Assembly (NCBI RefSeq): GCF_002575655.3
Contig: NC_053039.3
Coordinates: 244,258,622 to 244,322,621 of the forward strand
Origin: Aegilops tauschii subsp. strangulata
Taxonomy: Eukaryota; Streptophyta; Magnoliopsida; Poales; Poaceae
Direction: 5' to 3'
Length of the DNA: 64,000 nt
Shown: positions 33,801-43,961 of the stretch, one piece after another
Numbering within the stretch: the stretch's first letter is position 1
Layout of the letters: every line of letters begins with the position of its first letter
Position numbers and translations under genes: made by a program
Notes under the pieces: generated by a model
What the model was told of the DNA's origin: nothing
Databases searched by the model: none
Seen by the model: only the letters and a program-made list of their open reading frames with translations

Positions 33801-35084
33801 CAAGCCAGAAATAATAACAATAATATGCTTAAAAGTTCTTCTACTTAAGTAATTTAAGTGAAGTAAATAATTAAAGAAATATGGCCTGAATGCCGAAGTG
33901 ACGGAGCAGGTCGGTAAGGTGACGTTGCAGCCACCATGCGAGCCGATGTGTCGAAGCTGGTCGGTCGGTGACGCCGAAGTCACCGGAGCATGTTGATGAG
34001 GAAATAGCGGAGCCTCCGGTTCAGCCGAGGTGTCGAAGTAGGTCGGCGTGATGGACATCGGCTTGAAGAAGCAACAGTGCGGCCATGCCGATGCAGGTCG
34101 TAGCTCGTGACGTGGTCAATGCCGGCTTGATGAAGTGACCGTGCGGCGATGTCGGTGTGCCTGCTCCGTGTAATCCGTCGTGCGGCGATGTTGGTGATGC
34201 TTTATCCTTCGCGATGCCGAACTCTTGATTGGCTCGAAGAGATGATGATCCGAAGAAGTTGATCTCGGCTCAACAAAGCGACAACGTCTCAAGCGCAAGT
34301 CGGCAGCCGCACAGCAATATTGCCGGACTGGTTTGACACCGCTTGATGGTGAAGAGTACCTCAGAGAAGGCTTAAATTTTTATGGGCACATGTTTAAGAA
34401 CAATGCGCAATAACCTAGAAGAAAATTCCTTTAAAAAGGTTGTCCAATACCCCGTTCATGAAGAAAGATGAATTCGGGTCGGATTCGTATTCGCGCAGAA
34501 AACAAATCCGAAAAGTGATGCACTAATCGGAAGGTTCCCGGAGTTTGGACGGTCGGATCGATCGAGCTGAAATTTTGAGAGGTGGTCGATATAGGAATTC
34601 CGCAACCGATCAACGGTTGGATATTCCAAAGGACGTCCGAGCTAGATGCTGGACACCATGCTCCAAACTCGTCCAGATTCCCTTCCAGATTTGACAGGGC
34701 TCCGGTGTATCGGAGATCGGCGGACTCCATCGGAACGCGACGAAATTTTACAGTGTTGTTGTAGACTCAATTCCGCACAATTCCACCGAAGGAATCGTCA
34801 AAACGATGCTCGAGGAGGTGGCGGTAGCGTATACAAATTCGCTGTTCAGAAAAACAGCACGGTCGCCCGAGGGCAATGTTGACGTTGAGGCCCCGAGCTC
34901 CGTGGATGATTCCTCCATGATTATGATAGAGATCAGAGTTGATGTTGATGAAGGCCCTCGTCTGAACATGACGATTGGAGGAAGGGCACATTCCTTAGTC
35001 AAGCCAAGGTGACCAGTCGAGCCGGCGACGAAGACGCCGACGTCGCAGGCGAGCCACTGATCTTTTGCCGATCACACAACGGAA
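30828..35084 (-). other. inner region of the LARD-like element
   Basis: No gag or pol domain is visible. The polypurine-like motif AGTAGCCCCCGAG recurs (near 30826, 31462, 31741 and 31831; partial near 32630 and 33329). Repeated words such as ATCCGAGCTCCAAC and GGACTGTATCCGAGGTG lie around 31080-31310, and CCGAAGTGACGGAGCAGGTC-type words around 33890-34140. Confidence 0.6.
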
Positions 35085-35102
35085 CTCTCAATGAAAGCAC
35101 CA
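35085..35102 (-). other. primer-binding site of the LARD-like element
   Basis: The minus strand reads TGGTGCTTTCATTGAGAG, one base after the LTR end. This is a common primer-binding-site form in Triticeae elements. Confidence 0.7.
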
Positions 35103-35103
35103 T

Positions 35104-35597
35104 TGTCGGTGTCAAAACCGGCAGATCTCGGGTAGGGGGTCCCAAGTTGTTTGTCATGGATCGATGGGTAACAGGAGACAGGGGACAGGATGTTTACCCA
35201 GGTTTGGGCCCTCTTAATGGAGGTAATACCCTACTTCCTGCTTGATTGATCTTGATGAATATAGAGATTACAAGAGTTGATCTACCTCGAGATCATATGT
35301 GGTGGTCTAAAGCCTAAGGGTATGATAAATAATGCCATCATGATATATCCTCCCCCTCTCGACTAGCCCGGCCTCGGCTTATATAATGTACCAGAGGCCT
35401 AGGATAACAAGAGTCCTAGTCGAATACGTTGGTGGAGAGGAGTCCTTGTCTTGATCATCAAGTCTTGTGGAATACTCCTTGTATGCGGCATGGGCTGCCC
35501 GAAGTGGCCCATGAGTAAACCGCCATGGGGGTCCTCGGCCCGATCCACCTGATCGGGAGACGACGTGGTGAGTACCCCCTAGTCCAGGACACCGTCA
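35104..35597 (-). repeat. 5' LTR of the LARD-like element (494 bp)
   Basis: On the minus strand it starts TGACGGTGTCCTGGACTAGG and ends TTTTGACACCGACA. It is the partner of 30330-30827. Confidence 0.88.
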
Positions 35598-35602
35598 CCC
35601 GA

Positions 35603-36660
35603 CTTCTTAAATGATTTGATCAAATTCATCTTGTCAGGATCACCTACCGTCTTATGATTAAGAACTTTTCTAGCTTGAATTTTATTGTTCCGAGATCTAG
35701 AACTAGTACAAGTACAAGCAATACTCATCACTAAAATGCGAAGGAGAATGCAAGTATTTGTAAGCCACATCAAACTTGCATGGATTCATCAACGAGCCTT
35801 CATCCTCCTTGTCAGAATTCTGCTCTGCTAGTAATCATAAGTGGTTACCGGCAGGGAGACCCCTACTCCACCGTGCGCGAATAAGCGAGGCTGAGTAGAC
35901 TCGTAGAACATCGAGGGAAGCATGACGACCGCCTAAGTGTGTAGATCACCTCCTTGACCTTCTTCTTCCATGGCGGCGGCCCATCATCTTCGATGAGAAT
36001 AAGAATCGCCATCGTCCCCGGCGATTAGAGGGACATCACCAACCCCATCTCGATTTCCTCCAGACTTGTGGGAGCTCGATGCTGGGAGTGGAATGCCCCC
36101 ACTTCCTCGCTCGCTTGGGGTCCTTCAATTCTGCTTACTCAATGGCCTAGAGCATGATCTCCAGCAGCCACTTCGGCATCCCATCGGGAGTGAGCCTCTC
36201 GTTCTGCTCCATAGTCGAATCTTCACAAATATCCATCGCCGCCCTACTGAGCTTGATTTTGCTGACGAACCATGAATGGATCTCCTGCACCCTCTCCATC
36301 TTCCTATCCTCCCTACTTGCGATCTCCACCATCTGCGCCTCCATCTTTAACCTCCAGTCTGCCATCGAGGTCCGGTTGCGGCAGAGATTGAGAGCCAAGC
36401 AAAGTGGAGGAGATGAAGTCAAAGTGAGAGGGGATGTGGAGCGGGTGCATGGCGGAAATGGTAGTCTGTAGCGCAAGAGAGGAATAAATGGCAGCCAGCC
36501 CTGACGCGGAGCTGTGGTGTCACGTCTCCTCCTCCTCCTCCTCGAGACTTGGTCCATGCACCACACCACCCTACAGTGCACCGACACGAACAATGTGATA
36601 GGGAAAGAAACAAAAGGAAAAATAAAGAAAGAAAAAGATCTATCCAATTCTAGTTTTTGG
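35603..36660 (-). pseudogene. LINE ORF1-like protein, N-terminal piece (tentative)
   Basis: At 36147-36400 the minus strand encodes MADWRLKMEAQMVEIASRED and VQEIHSWFVSKIKLSRAAMD, a charged helical stretch. Further down, 35603-35830 gives short frames including DPDKMNLIKSFKKSG, which would join the frame at 30324 (EDESLAFVSILKFDY) across the LTR element. Stops separate the parts. I do not recognise the N-terminal region from a known family. Assignment to the same gene as 29147-30324 rests on strand, adjacency and the shared target site. Confidence 0.4.
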
Positions 36661-36779
36661 GAACATTAGACCAACCATGGTTAAAAGCAATGGTCTACAA
36701 AATTGGAGTCAATCCAATCTTTTAAGATACTTAAGTTCTTTTCTGTTTCACTCTATGTTCAAGAAGAGGAAGATCTTTT

Positions 36780-37670
36780 TTCAGCAGGTATTTCCAAGTG
36801 TCTAAGTAGTGAGCTTATTTCCTAAACACCTTTCCATTTCTTTGAATCCAAACGTTGTGTCTTCAAAAGTGGAATATCCTCTAAGTTTATTTGGAATGAT
36901 GGATGTCCAACAATATTGAGCATAGGTGCCGTCCCAGAACAGGTGCAAGGATGTTTCTTCAGATCTTTGATTACAGAAAACGCAATCATTACTCTCCAAA
37001 TGCATGGAATTCCTTTTGAGCATATTGTGTTGGCTCTGTCACGAAGTAAGAGCCAAAAAAAATCTTATGACTTATTATGTCGTTGCATTTCCAGAGCCCT
37101 TGAAATAGTTTATGATGTTTAGTGTCCCCAATTAAAGCAAGGTACATCTTCATAGAAGAATATTGTCTTTCACATGGTGAGCACCATCTATCTTGAATAT
37201 CATGGTTATAGTGTTGTTCCAAAGGAGCATGAAGTTCTTCAAACCACAGAATAGCTTGTGCTGAAAGAGGGGTGTCGAAGTGTTCAGAGATGTTAGCATT
37301 TCTCAACAGGGAGGGCAATGTCTAGTTGTTGTCCTTAGCAAAGAGTGAAGCTCAGGAAGCTTTTGAATTAGTGGCATGTCCAACCAAGTATCATGGAGAG
37401 CAACATAGACATTGGAGCAGCTTGAGGTGTGCTCTCCACCGGCTAGATCCCACCATCCTAACTCCAGGAAGCTGGCTAGTATAGTAACTCTCCCAAATTA
37501 ATTTCACCCAAGGGAGATTGTCTCTACTGAAGAACTTGTGCAAGTTTTTCAGCATCGGAGCTTTACTATGGACAACCAAATGAAGAATGCCCAAACACCA
37601 TTTTTCTTTGGGGTTGACAAACATTCTTTCAAGAAATGAGAGTTGTACCAGACTCTTGTTGTTTATATTT
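36780..37670 (-). pseudogene. LINE ORF2 C-terminal remnant
   Basis: Minus-strand frames show GILHLVVHSKAPMLKNLHKF followed by FSRDNLPWVKLIWESYYTSQ (37391-37620), then NISEHFDTPLSAQAILWFEE (around 37270), and a zf-RVT part with CVFCNQRSEETSLHLFWDG (around 36920-36980). This is the region after the RT core in plant LINE ORF2. RT and endonuclease are absent and the frame is broken at least twice. It is not part of the 7.4-kb LINE at 39635, which lies on the other strand. Confidence 0.75.
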
Positions 37671-37919
37671 CCCCTAGAAAAAAGTCTAAGATATAGTTTG
37701 ATCCACCTCGATAACTTCACCCACACGCCCCTCGCGAGCATCGACCAGTTTCCCATCCTCGTTAAGCATGAGAATGCGATGAGCACCACCTCGTCGAACA
37801 AGGATGCGGGGCGATAAATCAACAACCCCGCCGCCCGAAGATCAGAGATGAATATCGTCGCCCAGTGTGTGTCGCATGAAACCGCGATGTCAGAGTCATG
37901 CTTCATTCCCTCACCCCAA
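37671..37919. other. unassigned stretch left of the Harbinger element
   Basis: About 250 bp with an open minus-strand reading (CDTHWATIFISDLRAAGLLI). I recognise no family and do not call a gene. Confidence 0.3.
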
Positions 37920-38475
37920 GGGCAACTCTAGCCGATCCCCTATCTGGCGTTAGAGGACGATAAATTCAGTTATCCTCCTCTAACGCGCACCTAGCCGATC
38001 CCCAATAGCCGTTAGCGGAGTTTAAATTATCCTTCAGCGCCTATCCCACCGCTACCGCTCAGAGCAAAAGCTCGCGCCTCTCTGTCGCCTCTCCCCCGCT
38101 GCTGCCTCTTCGTCGGTGACCGCCCGTCAGCTCCCACCGCTATCGCGTTGCCTTCCTTGGTCCTTCTGTCCAATGCCCAGTCCGTTCGTCCGGCTTGCCA
38201 AAATTGAGGTGAAACGTCGCCGCCTCGCCATAGCCGATTTGTCGGATTGATTCTTTTTTATTCCTCTTTTGTGTCCGCCGCTTCTTGACCTTGCTTCCCC
38301 TCAGCTGCAAGTCATTTTCACGCTTCGCCAGCCGCCGGTTTGACCGAAACAACGACGGCTGGCCGGTGCATCACAACCGCACCGTAAGTGTTCGACTAAT
38401 TGCCTAGGTGAGTTTTTTTGTTCATTTATTTTTAAACTGAGCCATTTGGATTGAACCTAGCCGTTTGAATTGTAG

Positions 38476-39634
38476 ATGAAGAGGTTGAGGGAGATGGTCT
38501 TCGAAGACTCGTCGTCATCCAAAGAGGAAGAAGACGACGAAGACTTTGAAACCGTTTTAGGCATGATTTTCCATGATGATATTCGACTTCCTAGGAGAGG
38601 ATCACAGTTCGGGTGCATACACATCAACCGTGATAGAGTGGAGGGCCATGCCAAGATCATGAGAGACTACTTTGCTCCAAAGCAAACACATCTCGAGAAG
38701 TACTGTTGTCGGCGCTTTCGAATGCACACAAGTTTTTTTCTGACCATTGCAAAACCCGTTGAGAAGTATGATGGTTGGTTCAAGCTCTGGAGAAATGCAA
38801 GTGGATAGATAAGGGCAAGCCCTCTGATGAAGTGCATTGCATATGTTCGAGTATTGGCATATGGGTGCTCGACCGATGCCGTTGATGACTATGTCCGCAT
38901 TGGTGAAGGCACAATCTTGAATGCTTCAAAGGTTCACAAAAGCAGTGATTGATGTCTTTGGACCTGAGTACTTGAGAGCACCCACCGAGGAAGGCACCCA
39001 GGGGCTATTAACCGAGAGTGAAGCAAGTGGATGGCCAGGGATGCTTGGATTACTTGACTGTATGCACTGGACATGGAAAAATTGTCCTATACGATGGAAG
39101 GGTCAGTACAAAGGTCACTGCAATGATTATTCTTGAGGCAGTTGCATCGAAGGATGTTGGGGATATGGCATTCATTCTTTGGTTTGTCTGACTCTCACAA
39201 TGACTTGAATGTGCTGTCGAGATCACCAATGTTTTCTAGACTTATTACAAGAGATGCTTTTGCTTGCAACTACTCGGTCAATGCGCACAACTACTCAATG
39301 GGTTACTAACTTGCGGATGGCATCTATCCACTATGGGCCACATTGGTCAAAACAATTCCGCGTCCAAAAGGTAACAAAAATATTCACTTTGCCCAATGTC
39401 AAGAAGATGCTAGGAAAGATGTGGAGAGAGCCTTCGGCGTGCTTCACAAGCGCTTTGCAATTGTTCGTGTCCCTGCCGAGTACTGGACCTCCCAGGTTCC
39501 ATGGTAGATCATGACTTGTTGCATCATAATGCATAACATGATCATTGAAGATGAGAGGGAGATGCTCGAGAACTTTTGGTACATCACCAACGAGACTCCT
39601 GTTGAGCTAGAGTATGATCCAAATAGGATCCTGA
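38476..39634 (+). pseudogene. Harbinger-type DDE nuclease, N-terminal and central part
   Basis: It starts MKRLREMVFEDSSSSKEEED and continues HTHLEKYCCRRFRMHTSFF-like sequence, then IRASPLMKCIAYVRVLAYG and a second frame with AVIDVFGPEYLRAPTEE. The catalytic region shows GLLDCMHWTWKNCPIRWKG (first D), SHNDLNVL (second D, near 39190) and DVERAFGVL (E, near 39430), then IMTCCIIMHNMIIEDERE. Stops and frameshifts occur after RNASG (38806), near 38925, after CNDYS (39134), within GY-LADGIYP (39306) and before IMTCC. It ends inside a LINE at 39635; the C-terminus lies at 47077. Confidence 0.8.
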
Positions 39635-40736
39635 TTAGGGATGGAAGTCTCGGGCTCTGGCGACGCACCCCCGCCCCCGACGGGCGCCGCGGCCGGTGTT
39701 CCTTCCCCGTCGGCTCCTCGTCGGACCCCCGCCCGGCTCCTCGCCGGACCCCCGCCCGGCTTCCCCGCCTCCTGCGACGCCTGCCTCCTCGCCGCTCCCA
39801 TCCTCCCTCGAGGTGTTGTCGCGGACCCGTTGGGCTGACCTCGCCGAGGAGGACGAACCCCCTGGCTGACTGCCCTGGCCCCTCCCCCCCCCCCCCCGTT
39901 CGTGCGTCGCCGACCAGCGTGGCCGCTAGCTCAGCCTCCCGTTGCGGAGGTTCTGCCTCCGGCTCGCGGCGGCGTGTGCAGAACCGGCCAATGAGCTCTG
40001 CTCGTCCGCCTCGGGGCCAAGGCGGAGCCTTGCGGGGCTCAGGAGGCCGCGCCGCCGACGCCGCTCCTGGGGAGTGGCCGGCCGGTCTGACTTGGGTTCG
40101 GCTCGGTCCTCATGGAGGGCGTCCACGGCGTCCCTTCCTCGGCCGGCGCCGGCGACTCCCTCGGCTCTTCCCGCCTCCCCGCCCGCCGGCGTGATAGTGC
40201 CCCGCTGCTCCCTGTTCCGACCCTTCATCGCCGCGTTTGGCTCCTTCGCGCGTCAGTTCCGCCCTCTCTCCCTCCCTCATCGCCCTTGGCCGGCGGCCTC
40301 GCCCCCCTTGCCCCGGCGACGGTGGCGGCGGCGGCTCCTCCCTCGAAGGGGAAACCCTTCCGCGCGGTGCCCCGCTCCCTGTCCTGGGCCGTGCCCCTTT
40401 GGGCTGCGAGGAGGTGGCCCGCTCGCGCCGGGTACCTGGCCTGGCCCTCCGGGCTCATAGGCCTCTTCCCCGGGCCGCGGCGGCTGGGGCTTCGATCCTT
40501 GGGCCGGCTCCGTGCCCTAAGCCCACTGAGCCCCCTCGATCGATCTGGCTACCCTACGGCCTGCCGCGCCCCTCGTCCCCCCATCCCGCCGCCGCGGTCC
40601 CCCCTCTCCCGAAGAGATCTCCAGTTCCTCCCCATCCCCCGCCCTGCTCCACCCGCCTCCTCGTCCTCCCTCGACGGCGACCGCCGGCCCGGATTCCTCC
40701 CCGTCCGCCTCCCTCTCCTGTCCGCTGGCTCCGCCC
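39635..40736 (+). other. LINE 5' untranslated region, GC-rich
   Basis: About 1.1 kb very rich in C and G with many CpG. Open frames here on both strands are compositional and show no family motif. It presumably holds the internal promoter expected for a LINE. Confidence 0.6.
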
Positions 40737-42395
40737 ATGACGCGGGAGTGGGACGACGGCGAGGACCGCCGCGACCCCCCTCGTCCCTCCCCGGACGCCA
40801 CCCGTCGCGAGGATGAGCTGTGGCGCGAGCTCCGGGACTGGGAGAGCCGCCGCTCGCAGGGCTTCGACGACCGCCGCGACCACCGCCGCTCCCCGGGCCG
40901 CTCCGATGGGCGTGCTCGGTCCCGCTCCCCTCCGCCGGCGGCGGGCGACTGGCGCTCCTCGCGGCGGCGCTCTCCTTCCCCGCCCCGGCGCCGGGAGCGC
41001 AGCCCATCCCCTCCCCGCCCGGCCCGCCCTCTCTCCCCGCGTGCGCCTCCCCAACCCGCTGCTGCCCCGGCCAGGAAGTACGTCCCGCCGCACGCCGCAA
41101 ACTCCTCTGGTCCCCTGCCGCCGGTGGTGCTGGGGGTGGCCAGGTTCGCGGTCGCCCGGGTGCGTCCAAAAAGAAGAGGCGGCGCGGGAGGCTTGGGCAA
41201 ACCAACAGGCAGCCCCTGTGCCGGCCTCCGGCCGCTCGGCTGTGTCTGGCCCTGTCTCTGGCCGCCCCAGTCCGCCGTGCTTCAACTGCGGCATTGCGGG
41301 TCATTCCCAGGTCAACTGTGTCAACCCCCATGCTGCTACATTTGCAAGGATCCCTCCCACGCCGCGTTGTTGTGCCCGGACAAGCCTATCGACGAGGAGT
41401 TGATGATGTACGGCCATGGGATCGAGGGGCTGGGGTTCTTCCACATCGAGCTCCCGGACGTCCCCTCCCCCTCCCCCTCCCTCCAGGCGCTCGTCACGGT
41501 GATTGATGGTGTCGCCTCCCCCGAGATGATTGAGGCTGAGCTCAACCACCTCTATCATCGCCAATGGGACTGGCAGGCCACCCTCACCACCAGTGGCACT
41601 TTCTCGGTGGTCTTCCCCGACGCTCTCAGCCACGGCTACGCCACGCGCAGTGATCAGATCACTCTCGCCCTCAACAAGTTGGTCGTCGACATTTCCGAGC
41701 CGATCCTCGACCCCAAGGCCGTCACGGTCCTTGACACTGCTTGGATCCTGGTCGCCGGGCTTCCTGACATTGCCCGGTCCGAGTGGGTGATCCGCAATAT
41801 GTCTCGGATCCTTGGCAAGGTGGTGGTGGTCGACGAGCTATCCCTCCGCAAGGAGGAGGAGGTGCGCGTCAAAGTCAAGTGCCTCGATTCCTCTAAGCTG
41901 CGCGCCACCATCCGAGTCTTCTTCAACGACTAGGGCTTTGATCTCCGCATCGCTCCCGAGCCGCCCAACCATGTGGGTCGGCCCCGCTTCTTCGACGACG
42001 CCCCCCCCCCCCCCGGCGCTCTTCCTGGGTCCCAGGATGACTACCGCGGTCGTCATCACCCTCGGTCGCACCACTCCGATGATGAGGAGGGATCTAAGGA
42101 CAGCCCTTCCCGCTCCCCTTCACCACCTCGCCCGGTCCCGTCCTCGAGCCGTGGGAGGCGGCAAGCTGGGCTCGCTGCGCCTCCTCCTTCTCCGGTTGCA
42201 GCCGCCTCCGAGGGGAGTGATGCCTCCGACATCAGCCTCATCGTCGCACCGGCCTCCTCTCCCCGCTCCCCCGACGCACTCCCTGCCGTGACGATCCTGG
42301 ACGTGCAGCCGACCGCCTCCGTCCTGGCCTCCCCTACGGCTGGGACCCCCGTCGCGACGCGCGCCTCCCCGGCCACATTCTCGCCGACGCTCTAG
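40737..42395 (+). pseudogene. LINE ORF1 (arginine-rich, CCHC knuckles, DUF4283-like)
   Basis: It starts MTREWDDGEDRRDPPRPSPD with an R/S/P-rich region (RSPPPAAGDWRSSRRRSPSP). Two zinc knuckles follow: CFNCGIAGHSQVNC (near 41278) and CYICKDPSHAALLC (near 41334). They lie in different frames because one C is missing near 41325, and an opposite shift lies upstream at about 41130-41170. A DUF4283-like region has IELPDVPSPSPSLQALVTVI and WILVAGLPDIARSEWVIRNM, ending VFFND-TAG at 41931. After the TAG the same frame stays open to 42395 (GFDLRIAPEPPNHVGRPRFF). ORF1 proteins of this type bind the LINE RNA. Confidence 0.8.
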
Positions 42396-43204
42396 GGTGC
42401 CGGGCCACTCCTCCCCAGCTCGCCTCCCCTGGCGATGGTCCCCGAGGACCCCCCACCACCCCCGGCAGCCGCTCCCTCCCCGTCGCCGCTGCCGGCGGTA
42501 ACTGGGGTTACTCCCACCCCTGATCCCGCGTCGCCAGCTCCTGCTTCATCCCCCCGGCGCCTCGACTGCTCCCATCTGCTTCTCCTCCTCGCGGGTACGG
42601 CGGACCCCGACGGGGAGGGCGAGACTCGGGTGACCACCCCCATGGCTTCCCAGCCCCTCCCCCACGGTCCGCGGCCTACTCCCGCCGTGGTCGGTCCTCC
42701 TCCACCCCAGTGACGGCCTCGCGACGGAGTGTCAGGCTTGAGGCCGCCCGGCCGGACGGTAGCCCTGCTCTGCCCATCCCCGAGCGGGCGGAGTTCGGGC
42801 CGCTGCCCGGAACCTGGAGCCAGGTACGCCAGCCGCCCGCCCTTCAGCTTCTACTTGCTCATTCTCTGCGCTCGAAGCGGTTCCTCTAGGTCACCTTGCG
42901 AAGGTTGCGTCAGATTCCGCGATTGTTTTCAGGGGGGAATCCACTCCCCCCTTAGTGCAGATTGCGGCCATCCAGGCTCGCGAGATCCTTGATGGGAAGT
43001 TGGCGGAGGCCCGCCAGACCCTCCTCACTCCCTCCATCCCCTCAGTCCCTCCTCCGGAGGCTAACCCGTCACAGCCCCGTAGGGCAGCTGGCCGCCCACC
43101 AGTGGTGGAGGCTGAGCCTCGGGGCCGCACCCGCTCTCGCACTGCCGCTCTCCGCGCCCAAAGCGCCTCCCGCGTCCTGGGGTCAAGCAGCCCCCCAATG
43201 GCCC

Positions 43205-43960
43205 CCCTAAGCGTGCCTTATTCTGGAACATCCGTGGGTTCGTCCATGACGGCCGACGCCGCCAACTCATCGAGTACGTGCGCGATGAGCATATTGACAT
43301 AGTGGCGATCCAGGAAACCATGCGCTCCGACTTCTCATTGCCAGAGATTGACCGGCTGAGCACCCACCTCTTTGCGTGGCACTGGCTCCCTTCTAGTGGG
43401 AACGCCGGCCATTCGGGTGGCATCCTTCTAGGTGTGAAGGATGCCACCTTCGAGGTGGGGAGTATGGACCGGGGCCAGTTCTTTGTTAGTATGGAGCTCT
43501 ATGAATGAGCCCTGAACTTCAAATGGGAGGTTATCATCGTCTATGGCCCGGCTGACCACAGTAGAACCGCATCCTTCCTCGAGGAGCTTAACCGGAAGGT
43601 CTCTGCGGCCTCCCTGCCGGTGGTTGTCGGAGGCGATTTTAACCTCCTCCGATTCACGGAAGACAAGAGCAATGACCATGTCAACTATGCATGTATGCAG
43701 ATGTTTAATGACTTCATTGCCGATCTTGGTCTTCGCGAAATAGATAGGATCGGTGCCAGGTTCACCTGGACCAATCGGCAAGCCTCCCCGACCCAGTCCG
43801 TCTTGGACCGGGTCCTAGTCTCCCCGGAATGGGACCTCCGCTGCCCTCTGGCCTCTCTTCGGGCTATCACTCGGATTGGCTCCGACCATGTCCCTCTTCT
43901 CTTGTCCTCCTCCGATGAGCGTCCTTTGATCCCTCCCTGATTTCGGTTTGAGACATTCTG
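43205..43960 (+). pseudogene. LINE ORF2 endonuclease domain
   Basis: An AP-endonuclease-like domain: FWNIRGFVHDGRRRQLIEYV (the N of WNIRG is the usual first metal ligand), then DIVAIQETMRSDF (E), VVVGGDFNLLRFTEDKSN (D, N), IGARFTWTNRQ, SVLDRVLVSPEWD and SDHVPLLL (final D/H). Two TGA stops, at about 43506 (before ALNFKWEV) and 43938 (before FRFETFW), sit where CGA is expected, matching CpG decay. The domain nicks target DNA during insertion. Confidence 0.85.
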
Positions 43961-43961
43961 G

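Larger units (their letters stand above)
30330..35597 (-). mobile_element. LTR retrotransposon without coding capacity (LARD-like)
   Basis: The ends on the plus strand are TGTCGGTGTC...GACACCGTCA with target-site duplication CCCGA at 30325-30329 and 35598-35602. Direct LTRs lie at 30330-30827 (498 bp) and 35104-35597 (494 bp). The element reads on the minus strand: a primer-binding site follows the right LTR (35085-35102) and a G-rich polypurine tract precedes the left LTR (30828-30840). The 4.3-kb inner part has no domain I can recognise; the 198-codon frame at 33462-34058 shows no motif. Confidence 0.88.

Noticed and set aside
33462..34058. 198-codon minus-strand ORF
   Set aside because: It lies in a repeat-rich, coding-free LTR element and has no recognisable domain.
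36419..36647. N-terminal extension of the minus-strand ORF at 36147-36647
   Set aside because: The part upstream of MADWRLKM is low-complexity and hydrophobic without a family match, so I treat only the downstream part as a possible gene remnant.
39511..41331. Many long ORFs of 100-260 codons on both strands
   Set aside because: They sit in the very GC-rich 5' part of a LINE. Only the frame from 40737 has the zinc-knuckle and DUF4283-like motifs; the rest are shadows.
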